Numbered from the stretch's first letter, positions 1 through 9,939 are shown. The stretch is DNA of 64,000 nucleotides from Planctomycetaceae bacterium (GCA_900299185.1 OMIV01000292.1:1-64000); one strand, 5' to 3'. Notes: generated by a model from the letters alone, not told the origin. Numbers and translations: made by a program.

Positions 1-641
1 AATCGCAAGTCGTTCACACGGGCCATGTACTTGCCGTCTTCGGGCACAATGAAGTCAATGAAGGGATCGGCTCCGAAGTAATCTCCGTTACTCGCCAAGA
101 CCTTACCTGTAGCCGAGGCGAGTTCGAGGCTGGCATCGACTTCGGACTCCAATCTTCGAGCGAGACAGTCAAACACGACTCGTTGGCCAGCCTTCAATGT
201 CACAACGTAGAAGTCCTCACCGTTGCCGTCCGAAGTACCGTTGATGGCCGAATTCAGGCTGACTTCTTGAGCTTCCTTCGGCTCGTTGTTGGGCTCTTTC
301 TCGGCGACATCTTGCAGCCCGTGCGAGACCGCGAACACTCGCGGGTTGCTAACGCCCCAGCGTCCCACCAGCCGCACGTCATAGGTTCCGGCGGGCACAT
401 CGGCTGCAACCTTCACCTTGAATTGGCGGTCCTTCACTTGCTCGACGCTCAAGCCCGGATGGTCGAACAGGAAGGACTTCACGTCGTCGAGTTCAGCACC
501 CAGCACTTCGACATCGATTGTGGCTCCAGCCGATCCACCGACCGGAGTGAGGCGATCGAATCGCAGCGATGGCAGTTCGGCAAATGCTGGAGTGCTAATC
601 AGCAGGAACGATCCCACAAGGGCTTTCGTGATGAACTTCAT
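1..641 (-). CDS. Secreted PPC-domain protein (N-terminal part)
   Basis: The reading frame opens at ATG 641-639 and runs off the left edge, so only about 213 N-terminal residues are visible. It begins with a clear Sec signal peptide (MKFITKALVGSFLLISTPAFA), followed by an IPT/TIG-like beta domain with the phrases FDHPGLSVEQVKDRQFKV and PAGTYDVRLVGRWGVSNPRVF. After the linker EKEPNNEPKEAQ comes the start of a pre-peptidase C-terminal (PPC) type jelly roll (EDFYVVTLKAGQRVVFDC, then DPFIDFIVPEDGKYMARV). GGAG lies 9 bases before the start. Long secreted proteins of this build are common in planctomycetes. The function is unknown and the catalytic part, if any, lies outside the window. Confidence 0.75.
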   Translation of the reverse strand, partial: MKFITKALVGSFLLISTPAFAELPSLRFDRLTPVGGSAGATIDVEVLGAELDDVKSFLFDHPGLSVEQVKDRQFKVKVAADVPAGTYDVRLVGRWGVSNPRVFAVSHGLQDVAEKEPNNEPKEAQEVSLNSAINGTSDGNGEDFYVVTLKAGQRVVFDCLARRLESEVDASLELASATGKVLASNGDYFGADPFIDFIVPEDGKYMARVNDLR

Positions 642-753
642 GAGCGTGTTCTCCGGCAGTTGCTCGTTAGCAAAGACTGGCTTGGTACAAGAAGGCTCGA
701 CATTCAAAAGGCGGGATGTCGCCGTGACGATTTAACAAGATCGTGGCGTGGAG

Positions 754-1380
754 CTAATTGGCACCAGAGGCCAACAGCGGTTCAAACGCGAGCTTCAAGG
801 CGTCGGCGAATTGCGGATGAGCATCGCTCTGTTGCTTCAGCACGCTGGCGGCGTATTCGGATGCTGGGGCCTCATTGAGTACGGGCTCGAGCAAACGCAG
901 TGGCGCGAGCATGGACTCGCTGAGTTCGGTGATCTTGGGACGCAGGTCTTTGTCGAGATCGGGAATGTTTTCGAACGAACCGGCATTGGCTTGCTGCCAC
1001 TCGTTCGTCAAGCGTTCTTGCACGTTTCTCGCAGCAGCCATTTGAGCGGCAAAAAAACGGCGTGCGAGTGCTTCCGAAACGCCGTGCTCAGTCGCTTTGG
1101 TGACGAGTGAGTTAAGGAGTTGCTGCTCACGCTCGGGATCAGTCACTGGCTTCTTGTGGTTCCATTTGAAACGAGCGACATCGGGCATCAAGGCCAGCCG
1201 CTGCTGTATGAGTTCTGCTAGCTGGTCGAGTCCTTCAATCGTGACTGAAGGGGACGGGGTTGCCGCTTCGACAGCGACTAGAGCATCAGTGGTGGAGAGA
1301 GGGATGGATGATTCAGGTCGTCGGCAATCACAGCCAAGGGGCAGCAGCAACGCGAGAGACAGCGTGGGTATGCAACGCAT
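754..1380 (-). CDS. aroQ: Chorismate mutase, AroQ gamma class (exported)
   Basis: Converts chorismate to prephenate. The helical AroQ fold is recognisable from QRLALMPDVARFKWNHKKP and DPEREQQLL, which match the gamma-class pattern with catalytic Arg, Lys and Arg-Glu positions, and from AAQMAAARNVQ in a later helix. I start the gene at Met 1380 rather than the upstream 1464, because MRCIPTLSLALLLPLGC then forms an export signal with a possible but weak lipobox ending at Cys. Gamma-class enzymes are typically periplasmic, which agrees. It stands alone, without phenylalanine or tyrosine genes next to it; trpE is about 9.5 kb away. The family call is fairly firm, the lipoprotein nature is uncertain. 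Confidence 0.78.
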   Translation of the reverse strand: MRCIPTLSLALLLPLGCDCRRPESSIPLSTTDALVAVEAATPSPSVTIEGLDQLAELIQQRLALMPDVARFKWNHKKPVTDPEREQQLLNSLVTKATEHGVSEALARRFFAAQMAAARNVQERLTNEWQQANAGSFENIPDLDKDLRPKITELSESMLAPLRLLEPVLNEAPASEYAASVLKQQSDAHPQFADALKLAFEPLLASGAN

Positions 1381-1645
1381 GGGAAGACCACTTTGCAGGA
1401 AGGATTTGAGGCAGAACTCTGAGTCTAGCGGTCGTTTCTCCGCGAAACAGTCGGCACCAGGCACTCGGTCTGGAGGAGTGATGCCTCCTGCTGTGTGAGT
1501 TCAACCCGAATCCCAGCGATGAAGACAGCATCGAACGCGCTGTGTCGTTATTGCGCCATAGGTTTAGGTACGGTGACTTCCTTCTCTAGTCATAAAAGTC
1601 AGTTGCCTCGTAACAGCAGTTCTCGTTAGCCCAGGAGATTCTCGC

Positions 1646-3691
1646 ATGCGTCTCGATACGAAAATGTGTCTCAGCTCTGTCTTGATGGCCGCCGTCTGTG
1701 GCGGCTCTGGCATTTACGGAATCATGGCGATCGATGAAGAGGCTGCATTGCTTTCTGGTCCGGCCTTTCAAACGGCGGATGGAGCCATGATGACACAGAT
1801 TGAAGTGGAACGGCAGATGTTAGCCGTCCAGGGCATTATCAATGATGTTGATACAGAGGCGAATAACGGCCAATTAGTAAGGGCACGAGAAGACGCCGAC
1901 GGAAACTTGGGGCGATCACTTGGGGCTAAATTGCTTGACGAAAAGACTGTCAAAAAAACGCAAGCCGAGCGGGCTAACTATGAGGCCAGTCTTTCGAAGT
2001 TGCTGGAATCCAAGACCAAACTCAACAGGTTACGAGCCGAATTCGAAAGCGAAGCTGATGTCTTACGAGAGTTGACCGGCAACCTCGAAGAGGTAGCAGA
2101 CAGTGCAGTCGGTTCAATTGAAAACAAGCCCGACGAGCCCATCACTTGGAACAACGGATTGGCGACTCGTTGGAACGCTGCGGATGGTGCCATGGAGAGT
2201 CGCATTGGTCTTCTCTCTCAAATCGTGCTCGTTGAACGTCTTCGAACTGGCATGCCGTTTGACCAGTTCGATAAGGAATTCCGAGAGACCGCCGCCTTCC
2301 AAAAAGAGGCGATGCAGATGATGGTCGAGTCGAAATTCTTCCTGACTCCTCATGATCCCAAGCAGCCCAACGGACCGACCACTCAGCAGGTCTATCAAGA
2401 ACATCAGGCGAAGCTGAACCAGGCCATTGAAGCCTATGCTGCACAGTTCAAGGAGTTCGCAGCTCTCAATAAGTCGTACCAAAGCCAGTGCAAATCGTTT
2501 CTTGAGATGTTGGATGTTATGGAAGAGGAAGCGGACAAGACGGTCGATGCCGCTGCTGATGTGATTGCCGAGACGAAGTTCCGGGCGTGGCTCACGATTG
2601 CGATTTCTCTCATGGCGAGTGTGGCCGCGTCAGTCATCGGAGCCGTTCTGATGGCTCGCCGCATCACTCGACCATTACAGGCCACGGTTCAGACTTTGGA
2701 TCGGTTGGCTCATGGAGATCTCACTCAGCGCGTCTCCGTGAATGCCACAGGGGAAGTCGGTCAGGTTGTCACGGCCGTCAATCAGATCGCAGAGAGCTTC
2801 CAACAGACGGTGAAGAAACTTCTCGAATCGACATCAACGCTGGCGGGAGCCTCGGAGACGATGGCTTCGACTGCCGCTGGATTGGCTGGTTCGGCTGCCA
2901 AGGCCACCGAGCAATCGTCGAGCGCTGCATCGGCAGCCGAGGAGATGTCGAGTCGCATTACCAGCATCTCGTCTTCGACGGGCCAGGTATCCGCGAGCGT
3001 TTCTCATGTCGCCAAGGCTGTGCAAGAAATTACACAGAGCATATCGGAAGTGTCACGCTCGGCAGAACAGTCCGCTACGATCTCTCAGCACGCTTCAACA
3101 TTGGCGGCGACAAGCAATCAGCAGATCGAAGCACTCTCGCGAGCGACAGCCGAGATCTCTGGATTCATTGAGGTGATTCAAGACATCGCTGATCAAACCA
3201 ATCTGTTGGCGCTGAATGCGACGATCGAGTCTGCTCGTGCTGGGCAAGCAGGCAAAGGCTTTGCGGTTGTCGCTAATGAAGTCAAAGAACTCGCAGCACA
3301 GTCTCGCCAAGCGACGAACGACATTCGCCAACGCATCACTTCGATGCAGCACACGAGCGAGCAAGTCATCAGCACGATCACCGAAGTTTCAAAAGTGATT
3401 GGCGAAGTGAATGGTGCCGCGCAGTCAATTGCCTCGGCGGTTGAGCAACAGAGCATCGCGGCGAAGAGCGTCACTTGTAACATCGGTGAGATCGCCACTG
3501 CTGCCACCATGGTTGCCACAGGTGTTTCAGAGACAGCCACGGCCAGTGTCGAAATCAGCAGCAATATCGTTGGGCTCGATCATGAAGCACGCCGCACAGC
3601 TGAAGGTGCAACTAATGCCAACCTCGCGAGCGAAGAACTCTCAGGACTGGTCACCGACTTGAGGCAGGTAGTCGGCAATTTCACCGTGTAG
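1646..3691 (+). CDS. Methyl-accepting chemotaxis protein
   Basis: Transmembrane chemoreceptor of 681 residues. A first membrane segment covers residues 8-28, an all-helical periplasmic sensor region of about 280 residues follows, and the second membrane segment is at 313-337. A HAMP linker ([23 protein letters not shown]) runs to about 390, then the long signalling coiled coil. The hairpin tip that contacts CheA and CheW is typical ([18 protein letters not shown], then [15 protein letters not shown]). The protein ends in VVGNFTV, without the CheR/CheB-binding pentapeptide seen on some receptors. No other chemotaxis or flagellar gene is nearby. A strong terminator follows 28 bases after the stop codon, so it is probably transcribed alone. 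Confidence 0.95.
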   Translation: MRLDTKMCLSSVLMAAVCGGSGIYGIMAIDEEAALLSGPAFQTADGAMMTQIEVERQMLAVQGIINDVDTEANNGQLVRAREDADGNLGRSLGAKLLDEKTVKKTQAERANYEASLSKLLESKTKLNRLRAEFESEADVLRELTGNLEEVADSAVGSIENKPDEPITWNNGLATRWNAADGAMESRIGLLSQIVLVERLRTGMPFDQFDKEFRETAAFQKEAMQMMVESKFFLTPHDPKQPNGPTTQQVYQEHQAKLNQAIEAYAAQFKEFAALNKSYQSQCKSFLEMLDVMEEEADKTVDAAADVIAETKFRAWLTIAISLMASVAASVIGAVLMARRITRPLQATVQTLDRLAHGDLTQRVSVNATGEVGQVVTAVNQIAESFQQTVKKLLESTSTLAGASETMASTAAGLAGSAAKATEQSSSAASAAEEMSSRITSISSSTGQVSASVSHVAKAVQEITQSISEVSRSAEQSATISQHASTLAATSNQQIEALSRATAEISGFIEVIQDIADQTNLLALNATIESARAGQAGKGFAVVANEVKELAAQSRQATNDIRQRITSMQHTSEQVISTITEVSKVIGEVNGAAQSIASAVEQQSIAAKSVTCNIGEIATAATMVATGVSETATASVEISSNIVGLDHEARRTAEGATNANLASEELSGLVTDLRQVVGNFTV

Positions 3692-3718
3692 CCAGAGCTG
3701 TCTTTAATCTGAGTTAAA

Positions 3719-3763
3719 CGCGACCCTATCGGGAGTCATTCCCGGTAGGGTCGCGTCGTTTTT
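3719..3763 (+). terminator. Rho-independent terminator after the chemoreceptor
   Basis: A 16-bp stem (3719-3734 with 3740-3755, one G-T pair) with a 5-base loop is followed by TCGTTTTT. It sits just behind the chemoreceptor stop codon. Confidence 0.9.
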
Positions 3764-4030
3764 AGGGGGCGATTTGAAGTCGTGACAGTGGCGTGTCGAA
3801 ACATCGACGTGTGCCGGTCCGCGGTTTGCGGTGAAGGAAGATGCCGAAACTCAACACGCCTGTCGCGCTGGCACCTCGTGTGTTTTGGCGGCAACGCGGG
3901 GAAACTCTGGCAACTAGCAGGCAGAATCCGTTGCCGTTTTTCCCCAATGGCGCATAACACAGGGCAATTAAACAACGCGTTGCTGATCAGCGACGCGGCT
4001 TCAGTTGCTCGATACCGAAAGGCCACTGCG

Positions 4031-4279
4031 ATGACGATTCTCAAGACCACCGGATTGCTGTTATTGGGTGTGGCTCTGGTTGCCGGAGCCGCTTCGATGC
4101 TTGAGCCAACTCCACCAGTTGGTCGCGAGATCGCGGCTCGCTATCACCTGCGACAACGCACTCAACGCTTCTTCGAACGATCTACTCCCAGCGGACGCGA
4201 AGCTCAACAAGGCATCTACCAAACCATGCCTCGTCCTGAGCCAAAACAACCTCAATGCGCTCCAACAGCGATGAGCTAG
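4031..4279 (+). CDS. Small exported protein, unknown function
   Basis: An 82-residue frame starting at ATG 4031. It begins with a strong hydrophobic export or membrane segment (MTILKTTGLLLLGVALVAGA), followed by a short charged and proline-rich tail. I do not recognise the family. Support comes from the setting: a strong terminator for the + strand follows 38 bases after the stop, and another terminator lies upstream at 3719-3763, so a short separate transcript is bounded at both ends. The frame is also open further upstream to 3782, but that part has no protein-like features. The transcript could instead be a small RNA. Confidence 0.45.
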   Translation: MTILKTTGLLLLGVALVAGAASMLEPTPPVGREIAARYHLRQRTQRFFERSTPSGREAQQGIYQTMPRPEPKQPQCAPTAMS

Positions 4280-4316
4280 TCCGTCACGCTTAGCACAGAA
4301 TTCGCAATCAAATCGA

Positions 4317-4356
4317 CGCCGCACGGCACATGAAAGCCGTGCGGCGTTTGTTTTTT
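4317..4356 (+). terminator. Rho-independent terminator
   Basis: A perfect 11-bp stem CGCCGCACGGC / GCCGTGCGGCG (4317-4327 with 4336-4346) is followed by TTTGTTTTTT. It ends the short transcript that holds the 82-residue frame. Confidence 0.9.
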
Positions 4357-4535
4357 ACCGCCGCTCAATCAGCGAATTGCCTCCTCAAGTTGTCTCATCA
4401 TTCCGACTGCGCCGGCAGCGCTGTCGGGCGAAAACCGCTGACGGGGAAACCCCGACAAACTGAGCGCATGAAGTGGTACCGCTATCTCCGATTCCTATGC
4501 GCTAAGTGACACGATGCGAGCAATGCAGACGTTAG

Positions 4536-6047
4536 GTGCGTTGGTCTCAATCGGTTTGTTTGGTGCGGCGGTGGGGTGACGGATCGATTGCAGCCACGCA
4601 GATCGTTCGTTGCCTGCGACGCGATTCTCCGGCCATTGGCCACTCAACGGCAGAATCAAGGAACGGACTCATCAAGCGGTTTGTGCTCTTGGCAGGGTTT
4701 GTTGCAACAGCGCTCCTCTCGGCAGATCTGATGGCTGGTCACTTCCGGCGACATCCTCAGATCGCGACGGGCACTCACGTCGATAAGGTCGGAGGTCTCG
4801 ATAAGACCAAAGACGGGTTGCCTCCGATGCCTCCGCCGGACGATGGCGAGAAGTCCAAGACCAAGTCTGATGACCCCATGAAAGGTGATGAACCTGAGGG
4901 GGCTGATGGTGGTGAAGAGGAAGACGAAGAGCCGAAGACAGAGCTGGATCTGTTCCTGGAGAAATTCAAAGGCAACGACTGGATCACGCTCGAGTACGTC
5001 TACACCGGCGATGTCTGGAACAATGCCCGCGGCGGCTTAAACACGAACCGAGCGACGACATATCGTGGAAACCTTGACGTCACGTTGACCGCACGATTGG
5101 ACGAGCTTGAGCACGGTCCTGGCGGCACGTTCTTCATGTACTTTGAAAATGGACATGGAGCAGGGCCGACTCGTCGCAACACAGGCGACTGGCAATACAT
5201 CGACAACATCGATGCGCAGGACTTCGTCGGCTTGCAGGAAATGTGGTGGGACCGAGAAGTCTTCGAGGACTTCATGCGCGTCCGCTTGGGCAAGATGGAC
5301 GGCAGCCTGGAGTTCGGTGTGCTCGGTCTGGGAGGCGACTTCATCAATGCCTCATTCGGAATCACCCCGACTTTGGGGACGCTGCCACAATATCCTTATA
5401 CAACCTTCGGCGCGATTACCTTTTGGAAGCTGACTGACGAGCTGGAACTGAAAGTCGGCGTGCTCGATGGATCGGGCGTAATTGAACCGCTACCAAAGCC
5501 AACTCGACGATACTTCGGAGGTCAGGGCGATCGAGCCTTCACCATTGGGCAATTGATTTATCGCACTGATATCGATGGTCGTCCCGGCGAAATTCATGGT
5601 GGCGTGTGGTACGACGGGCAGACCTACACGAACTTCTTTGATGGATCACAACGCCGTGGCAATCACGGTGCTTACGCCAGTGCCGAGCAGATGCTGTGGA
5701 AAGAAAACCCGGAAGATGAGGAAGACAGCCAGGGCTTCGGCGTCTTCGTCCAATACGGCTGGTGTCCCGATACCGTGAATCTCATTCGCTATCACGTTGG
5801 CGGTGGTGCGGTCTGGAAGGGACTGCTCGAAGGACGCGACGATGACACGACGGGCATCGGCATTACGCGAGCCGAGTTCAGTCAGTTCCTGCCCGGACAA
5901 GGTGCCGAGACAACGACCGAATTCTTCTACAAGGCGCCGATCAACAAGTACCTAACGCTCCAGCCCGACGTGCAATACGTGTCCTCGCCCAACGGCATGC
6001 TGCCCAATGCGTGGGTCTTTGGTCTGAGATTCGAAGCCGCTCTATAA
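4536..6047 (+). CDS. OprB-family carbohydrate-selective porin
   Basis: Outer-membrane beta barrel expected to pass sugars. Family signs are RATTYRGNLDVTLTARLDEL, the segment FEDFMRVRLGKMDGSLEF followed by GGDFINASFG, YPYTTFGAITFWK, and a C-terminal strand pattern QPDVQYVSSPNGMLPNAWVF ending in aromatic and hydrophobic residues. A signal peptide (IKRFVLLAGFVATALLSADLMAG) is followed by an acidic, proline-rich linker (EGADGGEEEDEEPKTEL) before the barrel. The start is unclear: GTG 4536 is the only ordinary in-frame initiator before the basic part of the signal peptide, but it leaves about 47 extra residues; GTG 4683 is the other choice. An out-of-frame 21-codon frame (4513-4578) of signal-peptide character overlaps the upstream region. 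Confidence 0.82.
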   Translation: MRWSQSVCLVRRWGDGSIAATQIVRCLRRDSPAIGHSTAESRNGLIKRFVLLAGFVATALLSADLMAGHFRRHPQIATGTHVDKVGGLDKTKDGLPPMPPPDDGEKSKTKSDDPMKGDEPEGADGGEEEDEEPKTELDLFLEKFKGNDWITLEYVYTGDVWNNARGGLNTNRATTYRGNLDVTLTARLDELEHGPGGTFFMYFENGHGAGPTRRNTGDWQYIDNIDAQDFVGLQEMWWDREVFEDFMRVRLGKMDGSLEFGVLGLGGDFINASFGITPTLGTLPQYPYTTFGAITFWKLTDELELKVGVLDGSGVIEPLPKPTRRYFGGQGDRAFTIGQLIYRTDIDGRPGEIHGGVWYDGQTYTNFFDGSQRRGNHGAYASAEQMLWKENPEDEEDSQGFGVFVQYGWCPDTVNLIRYHVGGGAVWKGLLEGRDDDTTGIGITRAEFSQFLPGQGAETTTEFFYKAPINKYLTLQPDVQYVSSPNGMLPNAWVFGLRFEAAL

Positions 6048-6091
6048 GAACAGTGATCGTGGCTTTGGGACTCAGACAACTCGGTCTGCAG

Positions 6092-6553
6092 CTACTTGGT
6101 TTGCAGCTTGAAGTCGAACTTGGTTTGGCTCGAAGTCACTTCGGCAGTGAGTTCGGACTTCTTGTTGTACCGCTCTGGTACCTTCTCCGGCTCAGGCTGT
6201 GTTTTGGCAGATCCCTCGATACTGGGCTCGCCAGCTTCTTCGGTTGAGTTCAGGCCGAGAATCTTTCGAGCTGTGCTCACTCGAACGATCTTGTTTCCGG
6301 TCGTGACGCCTGACTTCACCGAGTCCAACTTAAGGGTGTAGCGACCGTTACTGTCGGTTAGGCCGTAGGAATAAGCACCGCTGGTCGGGTCTTCAAAGGT
6401 GACCACAGCGGCGGCGAGCGGTTGGCCATTCAGAGTGATGGTGCCCGAGACCGAAACCAGATCGAGCTTGCCGTAGTTCGTCGTGGGACTAATGCCACAG
6501 CCAGACAAACTGGCGATAAGAAGCAGCACGAACAGGCTGCGTAGGTCGGACAT
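6092..6553 (-). CDS. Small lipoprotein with carboxypeptidase-regulatory-like fold
   Basis: A 153-residue lipoprotein. The signal peptide ends in a good lipobox (LIASLSGC). The rest matches the beta-sandwich pattern of carboxypeptidase regulatory-like domains: VSGTITLNGQPLAAAVVTFE, then YSYGLTDSNGRYTLKL. GGAG lies 6 bases before the start. It follows the DUF1559 prepilin-like gene on the same strand by about 55 bases, a pairing seen often in planctomycetes, and the two are probably cotranscribed. The precise role is unknown. Confidence 0.75.
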   Translation of the reverse strand: MSDLRSLFVLLLIASLSGCGISPTTNYGKLDLVSVSGTITLNGQPLAAAVVTFEDPTSGAYSYGLTDSNGRYTLKLDSVKSGVTTGNKIVRVSTARKILGLNSTEEAGEPSIEGSAKTQPEPEKVPERYNKKSELTAEVTSSQTKFDFKLQTK

Positions 6554-6608
6554 AGGGCGCTCCGAGCGGTAAGGAAAAATACAGACAAGTCAGTCGGTCG
6601 AATCGGCC

Positions 6609-7575
6609 TTATTCGACACCGTCTGTGGATTCGCCACCATCGCGGCTACCGAGCGCCCGGTAAGCGTTGATGTCCATGTTTTCGTTGAGGAACTTGGCTG
6701 AGCCGTCTCCGAAGGCGAAGGTCGCTCCGCCGGTGTGCCAACTTCCAAATGCCATCTCCATCAGCACGCCGTTGATTGACGGGTCTAGTCGGGAATTCAT
6801 CTTGGGACCAGTGGAACCCAGCCCTTCGCTGTATTCGGTTCCTCCAATTCCACCAACGACCCACGTCCCGGTTTGCGGCGAGCCCATCGTCCAATAATCC
6901 ATGCCTTGCCCGTCTTTGACGTAGTTGGGGTCAGCGTAACTTTCACCGATCATGACGGTGTTTGATGCACCATCGGTGCATGTCGCGCAGACGGACGCTG
7001 CTGCAACCCCAGAACAGGCCGTTGTGGCCGATCTCTTCGAGGGCTCGGGCTCCAGGCGGGACGCCTGCCGGAATCGTGCTGATGTCGTCCGAGTACACAT
7101 TGGATCCGGCACACACTCGGTAACACGCGACAGCTCGATTCGGAATGCTCTCGTTGGTGAGCTGATTCGGAACGGCGGCACTCGGGCAGAAGAAGATGGA
7201 AATTGAAGTGCCTGCAGCGACGGTGTTGGGTGATCCTGGATCGTTCCAGTTGCCAGGAGCATTCTCGGCCCAAATGAGAGTTTCGAAGAGCGCTGTCTGT
7301 TCGATCTGCGGCAGGATCATCGCGTGCCACATGGTCTCTCGATCGTCGAAGCCGAACGGGAATAGCCGATAGTTTTCCTCATAACTCATCATCGCGACGG
7401 CGAGGTTCTTCAAGTTGTTGCGACAGGTTGAACGTCGAGCGGCTTCGCGAGCTTGTTGAACTGCTGGCAATAACAACGCAACGAGCACAGCGATGATCGC
7501 GATGACGACCAGCAGTTCGATGAGTGTGAATCCCCGAGTTCTCCGCGAAGAACTTCGGATTGCTGCGCATGCCAT
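6609..7575 (-). pseudogene. DUF1559 prepilin-like protein, frameshifted
   Basis: The N-terminal half (frame from 7575) has a type IV prepilin-like leader, [20 protein letters not shown], then [12 protein letters not shown]. The C-terminal half lies in another frame and holds [12 protein letters not shown] and the hallmark H-X9-DG motif (HTGGATFAFGDG). The two halves join if one C at about 6979 (+ strand) is removed: the text then reads RDITDGASNT, the family consensus. As given, the first frame runs on to a stop near 6943. This is a single-base lesion, either real or a base-calling error. The intact protein would have about 321 residues and be exported, probably to a pseudopilus-like or surface location. 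SD-like GGGAG precedes the start. Confidence 0.85.
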
Positions 7576-7713
7576 TTCTCTAACTCCCGAGACGAACCTA
7601 AGTCGAGCCCGTAAACGGGCTGAGGCTTTCTTAGTCGAGTGTGAAGTTGACGCAAAGCATATCGGAAAAGTTTTGGTCGAGAGCCGCGTTTGTGGGAATC
7701 TGGGACGTGGTCT

Positions 7714-8787
7714 CTACCGTGAAGCGATTTCGCAGGATCGCCCTGTGATTGTCGTGACCTCTAATTGAGTTGCTCGATCGAGCAACTCTCCCCACGTGCC
7801 TGCATCCAACGGGACACCGTTGGCGAGTCGATCGGCGCGACTGGCTTTACTGCGATCATTGGGCAAGCGGATCGGAGTGACTCCGTCTTTTGGCTTCGCT
7901 GCACGAGCGAGGTCGGCAAGCCCCTGAGCTTGGTGTGTGAAGTGTTCTTGGCCTGCGAATCGAGACGGATCAAACACGATCATCAAGACGTTGTTGCATT
8001 CCACTTCGCCAGATGGGGCAGGGGGGCAGTATCCGCCGCTTAGGCCGCCAACGAGCATGTCAAACAGCAGACCGAGACCGAAGCCCTTGTAGCCACCCAT
8101 CGGCAAGATGGTTCCCGGTGGAGTAGTCAGACGGACGTTGGGATCGGTCGAGGGCTCGCCGTTCGAGTCGATCACCCAGCCTTCCGGGACCGACTGGCCA
8201 GCCAAACGAGCGACTCGCAGTTTCCCGTTTGCCACCATGCTGGTGCTGACATCGAGAACCAACGGAGCCGACTCGGTCGGGACGCCGATGGCGATGGGGT
8301 TGGTGCTGATGACTGGCTCAACGGCTCCTGGCGGAGCAACACAAGTCAGCACGCCGTTGTCGTTCACCGAGAGCAATCCGGCCAAACCCCGCTCGGCCAA
8401 GTGTTCGGCCCATTCGCCGAGTCTTCCGATGTGGCCGCAGCGGCGGACCGTACCACAAGCAATTCCAAACTGACGCGCGGGCTGGTCCAGCAACTCCATC
8501 AATCGTCGCATTTGGACTTGGCCAAATCCGAAGTTGGCATCGCAGACAAAGGCCACGGGCGTCTGCGAGATGATGTCGAGCGGCACATTCGAACGCAGTT
8601 CGTTCTTCGTCAGTGCGTCGAGGTATTCCATCACGCGCACGACGCCATGTGATTCGTGCCCACACAGATTCGAGTCGACCAAGCTCTCTGCAACGACGTC
8701 CGCCTCAGTTTGAGGAACACCGGCCGCCACAAACAGTCGCGCTGCAAAGTCTGTGAGTTGAGCAGCATCAAGTACGACAGCAGTCAT
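7714..8787 (-). CDS. Ldh2-family malate/lactate/ureidoglycolate dehydrogenase
   Basis: NAD(P)-dependent 2-hydroxyacid dehydrogenase of the LDH2/MDG2 family (357 residues, usual length). Family motifs are visible: GHESHGVVRVMEYL near residue 48, VRRCGHIGRLGEWAE in the middle, VISTNPIAIGVPT, VANGKLRVA and LPMGGYKGFGLGLL. The substrate cannot be read from sequence; malate, lactate, ureidoglycolate and sulfolactate are all used within the family. It is transcribed towards the DUF1559 gene, about 140 bases away, and has no clear partner enzyme beside it. Confidence 0.88.
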   Translation of the reverse strand: MTAVVLDAAQLTDFAARLFVAAGVPQTEADVVAESLVDSNLCGHESHGVVRVMEYLDALTKNELRSNVPLDIISQTPVAFVCDANFGFGQVQMRRLMELLDQPARQFGIACGTVRRCGHIGRLGEWAEHLAERGLAGLLSVNDNGVLTCVAPPGAVEPVISTNPIAIGVPTESAPLVLDVSTSMVANGKLRVARLAGQSVPEGWVIDSNGEPSTDPNVRLTTPPGTILPMGGYKGFGLGLLFDMLVGGLSGGYCPPAPSGEVECNNVLMIVFDPSRFAGQEHFTHQAQGLADLARAAKPKDGVTPIRLPNDRSKASRADRLANGVPLDAGTWGELLDRATQLEVTTITGRSCEIASR

Positions 8788-9018
8788 CTGGCAGACTCTC
8801 TGAGATAAAGGACTGGAGTGTCTGGCGGGTGATCGGCTTCGGAGTTTGCCCTCTGAGCACTCTACTTCTCCGCGATGAGTAATTCTTCCACCACGGAGCA
8901 GCAGAGAACTCAGAGTAAAGACACGGAGGCCGCAATCAACGCCTGGCTCGGCAGTTGTCTCTTATCACAAGACTCAACACGAATGGCGGAGACCCCAAAT
9001 TCTCAATCGCCCTTCGTT

Positions 9019-9939
9019 TCATTGAGCGATGAGATCTCGCAAATGGAAGTGGTGTCGCCCGAGCTTGCCGCCGTAGTTACCGGCTGTGATAAGTGTTACT
9101 CCGGGGCATGACGCTGCTGCATGCAGACCTGCCTTCATGCTGGCTTTGACCGCGTCGAAGCTCAGTCCGTCGATGACGATTTCGTATACAGCGCCGGTGC
9201 CGTCCGGCAGTTCGCTCTTCGTCTGAGTTTGTAGCGTCGGGCAGTAAGCGTCGTTCGTGCTTGCCTTCAGTTTCTTGTAGATCGAACCCACTTTGCTTCC
9301 CGCGCGAACGATTCCTCCGGGGAACGGCATGATCGCATCGGGCACTTGTCGCATGGCCTTCACGGCGGCGTCGGTCGCGTCGAGCGCGGTGTCTTGTGTT
9401 GTTCCGCAGATCAATAAGTTGCCGCCAGCGACGCCTTTGATGCTGCCGACTTTGTCTTCGCAGATGAACTCACCATCCATCACCGGGATGCGCCAGAAGC
9501 GACGGTTGCCGAGCTTCTTCGAAATCTGATGACCGTCTCCGAAGAACCGCAGTTGCGCACCAACTCCCAGTCGTTCTTCTTTCGGTCGATTTAACAAACC
9601 GTCGTAACATGCGGTGGTCGGGCATGTGAGGACGCATTGTCCGACTCGTTCGCTAACAGCCTTCGCGAGCGCGTCGCGCGTGAAGGCGAAGGCGAGCACG
9701 CTGATGCCAGGGCGACCATCGGGAGTTTCGTCACTGCTCAAGAATCGTTCCGGTGCAGCTTCGCAGTCGCAGGCGATCACGCTGGTGGCGAATCCGCAGA
9801 ACTCGGAGGCCGCGGTATAAGCCCAGCGACGATTGGCCGCCGTAATAACGAGTCTCGTTCCGATGATCGAAAACGCTTCGGCAAAGGTGTCTGCAACGGG
9901 GACACCATAAAGGCTGAGGGTAGTGCTCGGAACGCTCAA
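9019..9939 (-). CDS. ftr: Formylmethanofuran:tetrahydromethanopterin formyltransferase
   Basis: Transfers the formyl group between methanofuran and tetrahydromethanopterin in the archaeal-type C1 pathway. The 306 residues align end to end with archaeal Ftr: VADTFAEAF at the N-terminus, [65 protein letters not shown] and the C-terminal [11 protein letters not shown]. The start is TTG 9939; no ATG fits, and archaeal proteins also begin a few residues before DTFAEAF. The gene stands alone here. Its partners fwdD, fwdB and fwdA are about 48 kb away on the same strand. It is the fhcD of methylotrophs by function. Confidence 0.92.
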   Translation of the reverse strand: MSVPSTTLSLYGVPVADTFAEAFSIIGTRLVITAANRRWAYTAASEFCGFATSVIACDCEAAPERFLSSDETPDGRPGISVLAFAFTRDALAKAVSERVGQCVLTCPTTACYDGLLNRPKEERLGVGAQLRFFGDGHQISKKLGNRRFWRIPVMDGEFICEDKVGSIKGVAGGNLLICGTTQDTALDATDAAVKAMRQVPDAIMPFPGGIVRAGSKVGSIYKKLKASTNDAYCPTLQTQTKSELPDGTGAVYEIVIDGLSFDAVKASMKAGLHAAASCPGVTLITAGNYGGKLGRHHFHLRDLIAQ

